A DNA stretch of 64,000 bases from Verrucomicrobiota bacterium (GCA_004293445.1 RDYP01000010.1:26751-90750), one strand, 5' to 3'. Positions 35,979 through 44,769 are shown, counted from the stretch's first letter. Program-made: numbers and translations. The notes: a model not told the origin generated them from the letters alone.

Positions 35979-36494
35979 TCAGGAATCCTTCGGGCGAGGA
36001 TCGCCATCGAGACTACGAAGAACTTTTGCGGGATTCCCGGCGACGACGACACCCGGCGGGACGTCGCGGGTGACGACACTACCGGCACCGACCATCGCGC
36101 GACGGCCGATGGTCAAGCCGCCGAGCAGGGTGGAACCAGAGCCGATCGAGGCCCCCGACTCGACTCGCGTTTCGCGGCACTGCCAGTCATCCGCTGACTG
36201 GAGCTCGCCGCTGGCAGTGGTTGCGCGAGGGAAGGCATCGTTGACGAAGGTGACTCCATGCCCGACGAATACCTCGTCTTCAATCACGACACCTTCGCAA
36301 ATGAAAGAGTGACTGGAGATCTTGCAGCGAGCGCCGATCCGCGCGCCTTTCTGCACCTCGACGAAGGTACCGATGCGAGTGTCGTCGCCGATCTCGCAGC
36401 CATAGAGATTGACGAAACCGAACATTTCTACCCGCTCACCCAACTTGACGTCGGGTGCGATTCTCATAAAGCCGTCTGACGTTTCGCTCATCAT
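35979..36494 (-). CDS. Hexapeptide N-acetyltransferase, WbpD/WlbB-like
   Basis: 171 aa, or 170 if the second of two adjacent ATGs is used. Left-handed beta-helix repeats run through most of the chain (CEIGDDTRIGTFVEVQKGARIGARCKISSHSFICEGVVIEDEVFVGHGVTFVNDAFPR), with the LbH ending AGSVVTRDVPPGVVVAGNPAKVLR. The HSFICEGV...GHGV...ND pattern is that of UDP-2-acetamido-3-amino-2,3-dideoxyglucuronate N-acetyltransferases. It overlaps the dehydrogenase gene by 4 bp, which fits the WbpB/WbpD pathway. The aminotransferase (WbpE) that should act between them is not in the window. Confidence 0.85.
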   Translation of the reverse strand: MMSETSDGFMRIAPDVKLGERVEMFGFVNLYGCEIGDDTRIGTFVEVQKGARIGARCKISSHSFICEGVVIEDEVFVGHGVTFVNDAFPRATTASGELQSADDWQCRETRVESGASIGSGSTLLGGLTIGRRAMVGAGSVVTRDVPPGVVVAGNPAKVLRSLDGDPRPKDS

Positions 36495-37549
36495 GCTGCT
36501 GGACTTTCGACCGGAAGAAGCTCGCGAAGCCCTGCCACCGGAACCGCCCCGCCGCGCGCCCGGAGCGATTCGGAACTCGCTTCCAAAATCCGGACCATTG
36601 CCATGCCTTGCTCACCATTGGTCAGAGGCGTGACACCTTCGCGGACGCAGTCGATGAAATGCGAGCACATCACTTTCAACGGTTCGCACTGCTCCACCCG
36701 AGGCAGGTAGCAGTCACCGTAATGATACGAATACTGGAACTCGGCGAAGCTTTCGTAATGCGGCGGACATTCAACCCGCACGTCGTGAATCCGGATCTTT
36801 TCCAGCGGCTGAAGATCGTCGTAAACAATCATTTTGCCGGTGCCGACAAAGGTGATTTGGCGAACCTTTCGGGGCTCGAGCCAACTGCTCTGGATCGTCG
36901 CGAAGCGCTGCTGCGTAAAAGTGAGAGACAGATTGGTGACGTCTTCGATTCCCGGCGTGAAATGGGCATTCCCTTGGCAATTCACGAATAATGGCGGCTC
37001 ACCAAGCACGTGCTGAATGATCGAGAGATCATGTGGAGCCAAATCCCACGCAACATTGATGTCCGACTGGAAAAGCCCCAGATTCAGGCGTTGGCAATTG
37101 ATGTATTTCAACTCGCCAATCCCACCCTCGGCGATGATCGACGCGATTTTTCGGACGGGGCTTGAATAGAGGTACGTGTGGCCGACCAGCAACACGAGGC
37201 ACTGCTTCTTGGCGAGCGCGATGAGCTCCGCGCACTCCGCGGAAGACGAGGCCATCGGTTTCTCAACCAGCACATGCTTCCCAGCCAGCAAGGCCGCTTT
37301 AGCGAGGGCAAAGTGGCTCCTGACCGGTGTTGCAACGACCACTGCCTCGACACCAGGCGCTTCAAGCATGGTTGCAAAGTCCGTGAAGCACGATGCCTCA
37401 GGATAGAGGTCTTTCATCCGCGACAAACGACGGGCCTCAATATCACACAACGCGAGAACCCTCGAGCGGGGGTTGCGTTCGAAATTCCGCGCGAGATTCG
37501 GCCCCCAATAGCCGCAGCCCACGACGGCGATGCCCAGTGGATTACTCAT
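36491..37549 (-). CDS. Gfo/Idh/MocA-family sugar oxidoreductase, WbpB/WlbA-like
   Basis: 352 aa from the ATG at 37549. The NAD-binding fold opens IAVVGCGYWGPNLARNF near residue 6; the family motif is LVEKPMASS near residue 96, and the C-terminal domain carries NVAWDLAPHDLSIIQHVLG, with the Asp/His pair expected of the active site. In the WbpB pathway the enzyme oxidises C3 of UDP-GlcNAcA. A generic Gfo/Idh/MocA role is certain and the exact substrate is inferred from the linked WbpD-like gene. Starts and stops overlap on both sides by 4 bp (ATGA). Confidence 0.9.
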   Translation of the reverse strand: MSNPLGIAVVGCGYWGPNLARNFERNPRSRVLALCDIEARRLSRMKDLYPEASCFTDFATMLEAPGVEAVVVATPVRSHFALAKAALLAGKHVLVEKPMASSSAECAELIALAKKQCLVLLVGHTYLYSSPVRKIASIIAEGGIGELKYINCQRLNLGLFQSDINVAWDLAPHDLSIIQHVLGEPPLFVNCQGNAHFTPGIEDVTNLSLTFTQQRFATIQSSWLEPRKVRQITFVGTGKMIVYDDLQPLEKIRIHDVRVECPPHYESFAEFQYSYHYGDCYLPRVEQCEPLKVMCSHFIDCVREGVTPLTNGEQGMAMVRILEASSESLRARGGAVPVAGLRELLPVESPAA

Positions 37550-38436
37550 GAACGATCCCCGATTCTTTGAGTTCCGGCAACACTCCTCGGGTCGGGCACC
37601 TTTCCCCCAGACCGAAGACGATTCGAATGACCACGCCGCCAGCGGCGACAGTCGCTGATTTGACAAAGCAACGCCAAAGGCGTCCGCAGGACGATCGACA
37701 AGTCGAGCAATGCCGAGAGTCGAACGGCATAATCGATATCCAACGCGACCATTTCCTCGAAAGTTGTGCGATTTTTCCCGCTGACCTGCCACAGACCAGT
37801 CATGCCGGGCAGGACCGAGAAACGGGAGCGCTGGGTCATACTAAAAAGCCCGAACTCACCCGGCAGGCAGGGGCGCGGTCCCACCAAACTCATTTCACCC
37901 AGAAGCACGTTGAGCAGTTGGGGGAGCTCATCGAGTCCGGAGACTCTCAAAAACCACGCGCCGGGAATCAGGCGATGATCACCGAGGCAATCGAGCTTCA
38001 CCAGAGGCCTGCCAGATTCCACCAATTGCTCGACATGGGCCTGATGACCACTGGTTGCGGCACCGAGATGCATGCTGCGAAATTTGTAGAGCACGAAAGG
38101 TCGACCGCCGTAGCCGATCCGCTCCTGTCGAAACAGCGAAGGTCCGCGGGAAACCAGACGAATCCAACACGCCACCAACAGCAGGAGGGGGATAGAAATG
38201 GGGAGGGTTGCGATCACACAGGCAAGGTCCGCACAGCGCTTCCACGCTGGGAGAGGAAAAAGCGAACATACGTCATTCTCGCCAAAGCGACGATCCACCG
38301 CGACCGAGCGGATGCGACCTCGGGGCTCCGGCACGTTCAGACGCTGGCGCGCCCGCGCGACTCGCTGGGGAGCGCCGGAGGGAAATGATCGAGACATTGC
38401 CGGGCGGCGTTGCCTTTCATGGGGGGTGATTTTCAT
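37546..38436 (-). CDS. Polyprenyl-phosphate sugar-1-phosphate transferase, short type
   Basis: 296 aa from the ATG at 38436, which is preceded by C7 four nt upstream like other starts in the locus; the ATG at 38397 is an alternative. A basic N-terminal region of about 65 residues leads into KRCADLACVIATLPISIPLLLLVACWI (membrane helix), GPSLFRQERIGYGGRPFVLYKFRSM, a [27 protein letters not shown] core, and VLPGMTGLWQVSGKNRTTF. This is the catalytic unit of the PglC/WbaP family without the long N-terminal domains. It is the first gene of the minus-strand series. The two such enzymes in one locus suggest two lipid-linked chains, or specialised donors. Confidence 0.9.
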   Translation of the reverse strand: MKITPHERQRRPAMSRSFPSGAPQRVARARQRLNVPEPRGRIRSVAVDRRFGENDVCSLFPLPAWKRCADLACVIATLPISIPLLLLVACWIRLVSRGPSLFRQERIGYGGRPFVLYKFRSMHLGAATSGHQAHVEQLVESGRPLVKLDCLGDHRLIPGAWFLRVSGLDELPQLLNVLLGEMSLVGPRPCLPGEFGLFSMTQRSRFSVLPGMTGLWQVSGKNRTTFEEMVALDIDYAVRLSALLDLSIVLRTPLALLCQISDCRRWRRGHSNRLRSGGKVPDPRSVAGTQRIGDRS

Positions 38437-39234
38437 CCTTGGGGGGGATTGGGCGCTTGCGACTCCAAAGCTACCGCCCTTGGTCGCTTGGCTCTTTTCA
38501 GGGCCAAAACCTTGGGAGGGAGGGAACGGAGGATGATCTTCCAACGGCTGAAATCTTCACTGAAGCAAAAGCCTCCAAAGCGGTTCCAAGAAGAATCCGG
38601 GCCAGGGGCGATTCAACGACTCAAGAAGTCAGAACGAAGGAAGATGGGGGTCTGGGGGTTGGGGGGTGGAAAAAGACAGCGCGGCTAGAGAATCAGACCG
38701 GGATGAATTCACAAGAATTTATTATAACAAAAGCCGTATCTGAGGAACGCCATCGTCCATGCATGACACTTTTTATCAGGAATTTGAATATTTAACGCAG
38801 TTGTGGCGCCTCGACTTCAAAAAAAATCGCAGATCCCTGCCTTCATGGGGATCGCGCGACGTTCTCCGGCATCTCGATCAGGCCTCCTGCGACGGATTTC
38901 TTGAGGATTCAACCTAACACATCGCCATGTCTTGAACCCTTGCTCGAAGCCCCGAATGAGCACCAAAGACTATCTTCACCGATCAAAAAGTGACGCATTT
39001 AGCCATATCGACCAAGATCCAGCCCGATAAATCTTCTGAGAAACCTTTCGGGAGCGGCCACAGAGCCACGCGTCGCGGCAGCCGATTTCGGCGATCCTAA
39101 AAAGAAGCCAATACCCGCTACTCCCCTCAAAAGGAGTGACTTGAGTCTCTCCTCCACTCTTTTCGAGCCGTGGAATCATCTCTCCCGCCGATTCCAAAAT
39201 GGAAGGAGCCATGACCCGTCCACCACTCGACGCA
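38437..39234 (-). promoter_or_regulatory. 798-bp non-coding region upstream of the polysaccharide locus
   Basis: No convincing gene is seen. From the gene side it holds C6 and C7 tracts (38421-38447), C-rich stretches on the coding strand (about 38645-38668), an AT-rich island (38701-38830), and then nondescript sequence down to the outer-membrane-protein stop. A JUMPstart/ops-like GGCGGTAG element was looked for and not found. Confidence 0.45.
38721..38726 (-). promoter_or_regulatory. Candidate -10 box (TATAAT) for the polysaccharide locus
   Basis: The minus strand has a perfect TATAAT in an AT-rich island within otherwise GC-rich DNA, 285 nt upstream of the first gene start (38436). No good TTGACA match lies 16-18 nt further upstream. 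If used, the transcript would have an unusually long leader of about 275 nt. Confidence 0.4.
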
Positions 39235-40482
39235 TCAGAATTCGATGCGGAGACCGGTCGAGATCTGCCACTGCGACCAGTCGCGCTGGCCCTCACTGGT
39301 GACTGCGCGGATTGTGGAATCGAAGGAGGCGCGGTCCGAAAAAATCGGACAGCGGTAGGTCAGGTAGTAGTTCTGATACTCCTCCTTTGGCACCGTCGCC
39401 GATACCGTTCCGACCGCCTCATAATCCGCGATTCCAAAACCGGCACCCGCTTCCAAAGAGCCTTGGCCCAACTCCCGCACCAGGCCGGTTGTGAACGAAA
39501 GATCATTGACCTGATAATTCGAAAAGCCCGGGGAGGGAACTTTGGCATATCGCACCCCAATCCGCAGAATCCAATGATCTGCGAATCGATAATCGCCCGA
39601 AAGCCCTCCAACCAGCGACGGCTCCCAATCATCTCCCAAGCGAGAATTCCGCTCGAATTCAAGCCCGGCCGAACTTGCCAGACGCAGGCGATCCCGCGAC
39701 TTGTAGCGGGCCTTCATAATCAGCGCGATGCCTTCGCGATCCCCGCTCGTGTCAGAGTCCGTCGCAGAATAACGCAGTGCTGGACCAACACTCAGCCGCT
39801 CGCTCGCGTCCCACAGTCCACCCAATTCGGTGATGTAGGCATCCGCCCCACCTTCCGCCCCGGTATCATAGTCTGTCATCACGGCATCCCAACGACTCAG
39901 CAGGCGGGTTCTCGGGCCGAGCTGATAGCCGCCATCGAACCCATAACTGAAAATCGAACCCTCGACGAAAGTGCCAGCGACTCGATCCGCAAGGGATCTC
40001 TCGCTGTAATCAACGTGCGCCGTCAAACTCGTCCGGTGGGTTTGCCACATGAACTCGAGAGCACCGCTATGATCGATCCCGTTGAACTCGGAGTGCTTCG
40101 CGTAGGCTAGCAGGGACGGCGCATAAGACGCCACGATCGAGAGCGGCGCGCTACTTTCGGGATCGGAACGATACGACATCCAAGGTGCCACCACCGTAGT
40201 CAGCTCGCTTTCGGGATCGTTCTCAGCGATGAAAAAGTTCGAATCGTAGGCCACATTGCTGGCCACACCAAAAGCAATGCCCCCCTTGATCGCATCGACA
40301 CTCTCGAGCGGGAGGGACGAATCCACTGCCTCGTAAGTGCTCTGGCCCAGCTGCAGGGTGAAATCCTGAGCCCCTGGCAGCGATGCCACCGAAACGGCAG
40401 CAAAGAAGAAAGATGCCCAAGGCGGGATTGAGGAATGCGGACGGGGGAAAAGCATTCGGAAAATGAAATTTCGTGAAGTCAT
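39235..40482 (-). CDS. Putative outer-membrane beta-barrel protein
   Basis: 415 aa from the ATG at 40482. It has a signal peptide (SSIPPWASFFFAAVSVASLPGA) and then a series of alternating amphipathic beta strands with aromatic girdle residues (for example YDSNFF, LLAYAKHSEF, SIFSYGFDGGYQL, LSFTTGLVREL). The chain ends in RIEF, the terminal-Phe signature recognised by the BAM machinery. Similar barrels of unknown function occur next to exopolysaccharide loci. It may help secretion of the polymer, but this is inference from position. It is transcribed toward the polysaccharide locus, and no terminator was recognised between them. Confidence 0.75.
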   Translation of the reverse strand: MTSRNFIFRMLFPRPHSSIPPWASFFFAAVSVASLPGAQDFTLQLGQSTYEAVDSSLPLESVDAIKGGIAFGVASNVAYDSNFFIAENDPESELTTVVAPWMSYRSDPESSAPLSIVASYAPSLLAYAKHSEFNGIDHSGALEFMWQTHRTSLTAHVDYSERSLADRVAGTFVEGSIFSYGFDGGYQLGPRTRLLSRWDAVMTDYDTGAEGGADAYITELGGLWDASERLSVGPALRYSATDSDTSGDREGIALIMKARYKSRDRLRLASSAGLEFERNSRLGDDWEPSLVGGLSGDYRFADHWILRIGVRYAKVPSPGFSNYQVNDLSFTTGLVRELGQGSLEAGAGFGIADYEAVGTVSATVPKEEYQNYYLTYRCPIFSDRASFDSTIRAVTSEGQRDWSQWQISTGLRIEF

Positions 40483-40732
40483 CACCGTTTCAAAATTGAC
40501 CTTCAACTGTCAACCGCAATCAAAAGCACCGAGCCATATCAACAACGCAAATGCTGATATTAAATAACTATGAAATTGAGCTCGCACGAGATGACTGTTA
40601 CCCAGATGACATCCGGGCCTTCGCGACCCTTCCGCAGCAGCGGCCTTGCACTCGTGCCTCGAAAACGCCACCCCCACGATAGGTTCGTCTTGGCACTTGG
40701 AACTTTCCCGATCCGGCGACAAACTTCGCGTC

Positions 40733-41731
40733 GTGCTTCCTTGGTTCCAGAACAATTGCTTTCCGCTCTACCTCGCTCCGATGGCCGGCGTCACCGACGT
40801 CGTCTTCAGGCAGATCTGCAAGGAACTCGGGGCGGACGTGATGGTCACCGAATTCGTGTCTGCGGAAGGAATCCTCCAGCGGGATGATCGGACGCGGAAG
40901 TACACCGAGTTCACCGATGAACAGCGGCCCGTCGGCGTCCAGCTATTCGGCGGAGACGGAGAGAGGATGGGCGAAGCCGCCAAGAAGGTGATCGACTGGA
41001 AACGCCCCGACTTCATCGACATCAACTTCGGCTGTCCGGTGAACAAAGTGGTCGCGAAAAATGGTGGGTCCTCCCTTTTGAAAGACTGCACGACCCTGGC
41101 CTCGGTGGCCACCGGTGTGGTCAAGGGCGTGGGCGACGCCGTTCCCGTCACCGCGAAAATCCGCATCGGCTGGGATGAAAAGACCATCAATGCGATGGAC
41201 GTCTGCCGGATTCTCGAGGACTCCGGGATCCAAGCGATCGCCGTCCACGGCCGGACCCGCGCCCAAGGCTACGCGGGCGAAGCCAACTGGGAGGTCATCG
41301 ATGCATGCGCGCGGGCCGTCGGGATTCCGGTAATCGGCAACGGCGACATCGCCAGTGGTCCCGATCTTGCTCGGCGCAAGCGCGAAACCGCGGTGTCAGG
41401 GGTCATGATCGGCCGCGCCGCGATGCAAAACCCTTGGGTATTCCGCGAGGCGAAGCAGCATCTCGCAACCGGCGAGGAAGCTCCTCCTGTGCCCGTCGAG
41501 GATCGCTGGGCCTTGGTGCTGCGACATTGTCGCTTGGCCGTGGATAGCACGAGATACGGCGCGGAACGTCACGCGATGATGTCGATGCGGGCCCGCCTGA
41601 TGGCCTACTGCAAGGGATTTCCGGGAGCGAAGGAACTGCGGCAACGACTCGCTCGGGTCGAATCGGTCGCGGAAGTGGAAGACATCGCTGCCGACTCTCT
41701 CGCCTCCGCCAACTCTCCCGTGACAACCTGA
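40733..41731 (+). CDS. tRNA-dihydrouridine synthase (Dus family)
   Basis: An FMN enzyme that reduces uridines in tRNA. From the GTG at 40733 it has 332 aa, a typical length; the frame also allows a TTG at 40646, and no ATG precedes the essential core, so the start is uncertain. Motifs are LYLAPMAGVTDVVFR, FVSAEGI, VQLFGG, DINFGCPVNKVVAKNGGSSLL (catalytic Cys), VTAKIRIGWDE, HGRTRAQGYAG, IPVIGNGDI and GVMIGRAAMQNPW. It belongs to the DusB-like group by overall appearance. It is divergent from the barrel gene and shares an AT-rich spacer of about 250 bp. Confidence 0.93.
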   Translation: MLPWFQNNCFPLYLAPMAGVTDVVFRQICKELGADVMVTEFVSAEGILQRDDRTRKYTEFTDEQRPVGVQLFGGDGERMGEAAKKVIDWKRPDFIDINFGCPVNKVVAKNGGSSLLKDCTTLASVATGVVKGVGDAVPVTAKIRIGWDEKTINAMDVCRILEDSGIQAIAVHGRTRAQGYAGEANWEVIDACARAVGIPVIGNGDIASGPDLARRKRETAVSGVMIGRAAMQNPWVFREAKQHLATGEEAPPVPVEDRWALVLRHCRLAVDSTRYGAERHAMMSMRARLMAYCKGFPGAKELRQRLARVESVAEVEDIAADSLASANSPVTT

Positions 41732-41785
41732 GCGGAGTTGCAATTTCGGGTTTCCTTGGCAGGTCCGCCTGATAGTCTGCGTGCC

Positions 41786-42289
41786 ATGGAAAGCCACGAA
41801 GTGCTCCGCAACGCATTCGCCAAGACCAGCCCGAAGGCCGTCGCCGCGGATCTCGGGATTTCGCTCTCCCTCGTTTACAAGTGGGCCGAAAAGCAAAGCG
41901 AAGACGGCAGTGGCAGCCGCAACCCGCTCGACCGGCTGCTTAAGATCATCGAACTGAGCGGAGACAGCGGCATTGTCGAATGGCTCTGCCAGCAAAGCGG
42001 CGGCTACTTCGTTCGGAATCCGCAGAGTTTTTGCGATGACGGCTACCAGTTGCTACCCGCGACCAACGAGATCATCGGCCAATTCTCTTCGCTGCTTCAC
42101 AAAATTTCGGCCGCCGCCACCGATCACTCGATCAGCGCTGAAGAGGCCCGGGAAATCCGCGAGTTCTGGGACAAGCTGAAGAGCTACGCCGAAGGCTTCG
42201 TCCGCTGCTGCGAAGAGGGCGACTACGATCAAATGCTGCACATCCCGAAGCCCTCGCAAGGTCCCGCACGCTACGGTGCTTTGCGTTGA
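41786..42289 (+). CDS. Small HTH protein, CII-like
   Basis: 167 aa from the ATG at 41786. The N-terminal AFAKTSPKAVAADLGISLSLVYKWAE looks like a helix-turn-helix of the phage CII-regulatory kind, with helix-turn-helix register near residues 12-32. The rest is helical with conserved-looking WLCQQSGGYFVRNP and SAEEAREIREFWDKLKSYAEGFVRCCEEGDY. A DNA-binding regulator is likely. No phage genes are nearby, so it is more likely a resident gene. It is 54 bp after the Dus gene and its stop abuts the convergent queC stop. Confidence 0.65.
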   Translation: MESHEVLRNAFAKTSPKAVAADLGISLSLVYKWAEKQSEDGSGSRNPLDRLLKIIELSGDSGIVEWLCQQSGGYFVRNPQSFCDDGYQLLPATNEIIGQFSSLLHKISAAATDHSISAEEAREIREFWDKLKSYAEGFVRCCEEGDYDQMLHIPKPSQGPARYGALR

Positions 42290-42979
42290 TCAAGCATCCG
42301 CCGGCCCGGCGGGCAGCGCGGGAGTCGCGAGATAAGCCGTTGGATCGACCAAGCCAGCGAGCGCGAAGGCCTCGCGCCGCTCGACGCAGGTCCCGCAGGT
42401 GCCGCAGTGAACCTCGCCACCCTTGTAACAGGACCAAGTTTCGGCGAAGTTGATGCCAAGCTCGAAACCACGCCGCGCGATCGTCGCTTTATCCATATCG
42501 ATGAACGGCCTCATCAGCTGAATCCTCGCGTAAGTCCCCTCCTCCATCGCCGACGCCATGGCCCGCATGAAAGGCTCGCGGCAGTCTGGATAAATCGCGT
42601 GATCCCCCGAGTGCGCCGCGATCGCCAAAGCCTCGGCTTCCACGCTCTCCGCGAAGCCACAGGCGGCTGCCAACATGATCCCGTTGCGGAAAGGCACCAC
42701 GGTGCGCTTCATGTTGGCTTCGGCATAATGACCGTCGGGAATCTCTCCCCCACTGCGCAAAAGGTCAGACGCGAAGCAATCGTTCATGAAGCCGAGATCG
42801 ATCACCCGATGCTCCACTCCCGCACGCCGGGCATGGAGCCGGGCGAAGGGTATTTCCGACGCATTGTGCTTTGATCCGTAATCAAAGGTCAAAGCAGCCA
42901 CGACTTCATGGTCGCGGCCGACCTGGTGAAACGCAGTCACCGAGTCCATCCCGCCACTGAGCAGGACCACCGTCTTCAT
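42290..42979 (-). CDS. queC: 7-cyano-7-deazaguanine synthase QueC
   Basis: Makes preQ0 from 7-carboxy-7-deazaguanine with ATP and ammonia, on the queuosine pathway. 229 aa. The PP-loop is LLSGGMDSVTA near residue 8. The C-terminal zinc site is CYKGGEVHCGTCGTCVERREAF (four Cys). VVPFRNGIML and HSGDHAIYPDCR are also standard. The start overlaps queF by ATGA, so the two consecutive steps preQ0 and preQ1 are encoded together. QueD and QueE are not in the window. Confidence 0.95.
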   Translation of the reverse strand: MKTVVLLSGGMDSVTAFHQVGRDHEVVAALTFDYGSKHNASEIPFARLHARRAGVEHRVIDLGFMNDCFASDLLRSGGEIPDGHYAEANMKRTVVPFRNGIMLAAACGFAESVEAEALAIAAHSGDHAIYPDCREPFMRAMASAMEEGTYARIQLMRPFIDMDKATIARRGFELGINFAETWSCYKGGEVHCGTCGTCVERREAFALAGLVDPTAYLATPALPAGPADA

Positions 42980-43431
42980 GCCTCGGGAAAGCGGGCTTCC
43001 GCCGTCAACTGGATCCCCCCGCGCGGAGCGAACCGACCATTGACGACGATCTCCAGCGGCTGCATCGCCGCCATCAAGTCATCGAGCACGCGATTGACGA
43101 TTTCCTCATTGAAGGCCGGCAGATTGCGAAAAGAGGCGAGATAAAACTTCAGCGACTTCGTCTCGACGCAGCGCTCGCTCGGAACGTAGCGGATGACCAG
43201 ATGAGCGGTATCCGGCTGTCCGGTGACAGGACAGAGCGAGGAAAATTCGGGGCAATCGAGGGTAATCCAGAAACGCCGGCCGGGACGGCAATTCGGAAAC
43301 GTTTCCAAAGTGGCCTCGTCCGGACTGGCGGGCAGACGGTTTTCGGAGTGACCCAGAAGGGTGAGATCGGAGCTCGGCATCGCGGTGAGATTGACCGGCG
43401 CAGCCGCCGCTGTCGATCGTCGACTCGTCAT
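42976..43431 (-). CDS. queF: NADPH-dependent 7-cyano-7-deazaguanine reductase QueF
   Basis: Reduces preQ0 to preQ1. 151 aa, the unimodular (B. subtilis-like) size. The catalytic region is CPEFSSLCPVTGQPD, whose second Cys forms the thioimide, followed by an Asp that acts as the acid. The QueF NADPH motif is ETKSLKFYLASFRN. FAPRGGIQLT is conserved in T-fold members. The ATG at 43431 adds a short Ala-rich leader. It is coupled to queC and 16 bp after the C39-like protease gene. Confidence 0.95.
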   Translation of the reverse strand: MTSRRSTAAAAPVNLTAMPSSDLTLLGHSENRLPASPDEATLETFPNCRPGRRFWITLDCPEFSSLCPVTGQPDTAHLVIRYVPSERCVETKSLKFYLASFRNLPAFNEEIVNRVLDDLMAAMQPLEIVVNGRFAPRGGIQLTAEARFPEA

Positions 43432-43447
43432 CCTCAGGATCGCGGGC

Positions 43448-44719
43448 TCAGCGGTTCGGCACCATCGAGTAGAGCGCCATCGTCATGCAATAGGCCTCAT
43501 CGGCACGCATCGTCTTCTTCTCGTGCCCCTGCCCCCAGGAGTCGGTGTAATAAATCTCCTCCGTCTCCGAATTGTAGCCAATGACCAACCTCATATGCCC
43601 GCCATGGCTCTGCGGAAGCCCCTCTTCCTTGAACATCCCGAGGTAGAGGGTCCAGCAGAGCGGGATGCCCTGATCGATGTATTCCTTGATCTTCCGGTTG
43701 AAGTGGGCGTAGCCGCCCTGCGTGCGCTTCATCTCGCGGAAGGTCTCCTTGTGGGCGACCGACCAAAAATGGCGGGGATCAATGATCCACTGATCGGGAT
43801 CGACGTCGTAAGTCCCCACTCCCGCCGACTTGGCGGCGCGATTGTAGCCGCGGATATCTTTCTCCATCTGACGCTGGTCGAACTCGATGTGCTTTAGCGT
43901 CCGCAGATGAACCTTCCCGGTCACTTTCTGGAAGGCCTTCTCCATCTCATCGCCACTGGTTCCACCACGGCCGGTGTTCGCGATCTGGGCCATTTCGTGT
44001 TGATCCATCTCCGCCCCGAAATAGCGGGTCACCCGTTCGATCGATGCCACCACGCAATAGCCCTTTTGCCCTTGATCGACCATCGGGATGCCCTCAATCC
44101 ATGTGAAGCCCTTCTCATCTTTGCGAACATTCGCCGCGAAAGACCCGCGACGAGCCATCCCGCGCGGTGCGTTCTTCGCCGCCGATAGAGAGGCAAGACG
44201 CAGCCGGATGAATTCAGCGCGCTTCTCGGAGCGATTCACGCTGCCCTCGAGCAGCAGCGCCGTGTCACCCTTGCGCCAAACCGAACCCTGAAGAGCCACG
44301 GCCCCGCGCTCGCGACGCGGCTCGGATCGAACACCCAGCTGCTGATCCAAAGCCGCCTTCCAGCGCGTCATTTTCTGATCGAAGTCATCGAGCGAGATCT
44401 CACCGTCGTCCCCACGATTGAATAAGGAAATGTTCGCCTCACTTACCTTGCCACCCCGCCCGCGGATCACGACTTCGCCCACGGGATGCCCCAGCAGTTG
44501 GAGTTTCCTCGCTTCGGCACGCAAGCCGTCACGATCGGATGACAGCCACGCGAAAGCGCCTGTCGCCGAATCTCCGCCCTGCAGCTCGGAGAGCGATCGC
44601 TGCCACAACTTCGCGTCGAAAAGAATCTCGTCGAGAGAAGCAGACTTCACATCATCCTTTGGTGCCGACGACGCGCCCTGTATGAACAGGAGCGCAAGCA
44701 GCAGGAACGCGAGTTTCAT
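43448..44719 (-). CDS. Secreted C39-like papain-fold cysteine protease with EF-hand-like segment
   Basis: 423 aa with a signal peptide (KLAFLLLALLFIQGASSA). The N-terminal half has a possible EF-hand-like loop near residue 100 (NRGDDGEISLDDFD). The C-terminal domain has the Peptidase_C39_2 arrangement: Gln and catalytic Cys in DQGQKGYCVVASIERVTRYFG near residue 220, catalytic His in SHGGHMRLVIGYN near 380, and Asp in YYTDSWG. Cleavage target unknown. It ends 16 bp before queF in the same direction and follows the beta-helix gene, from which it is separated by an intrinsic terminator. Confidence 0.8.
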   Translation of the reverse strand: MKLAFLLLALLFIQGASSAPKDDVKSASLDEILFDAKLWQRSLSELQGGDSATGAFAWLSSDRDGLRAEARKLQLLGHPVGEVVIRGRGGKVSEANISLFNRGDDGEISLDDFDQKMTRWKAALDQQLGVRSEPRRERGAVALQGSVWRKGDTALLLEGSVNRSEKRAEFIRLRLASLSAAKNAPRGMARRGSFAANVRKDEKGFTWIEGIPMVDQGQKGYCVVASIERVTRYFGAEMDQHEMAQIANTGRGGTSGDEMEKAFQKVTGKVHLRTLKHIEFDQRQMEKDIRGYNRAAKSAGVGTYDVDPDQWIIDPRHFWSVAHKETFREMKRTQGGYAHFNRKIKEYIDQGIPLCWTLYLGMFKEEGLPQSHGGHMRLVIGYNSETEEIYYTDSWGQGHEKKTMRADEAYCMTMALYSMVPNR

Positions 44720-44769
44720 GAGCCCCAGACTGCCGAGATGAGCTGTGGGCTGTCGAACTCTTGTTGATG

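Noticed and set aside
38437..38720. JUMPstart/ops element (RfaH)
   Set aside because: No GGCGGTAG-like core was found on the minus strand in the leader.
41786..42289. CII-like protein as sign of a prophage
   Set aside because: Neighbours are tRNA-modification and queuosine genes; no other phage gene is present.
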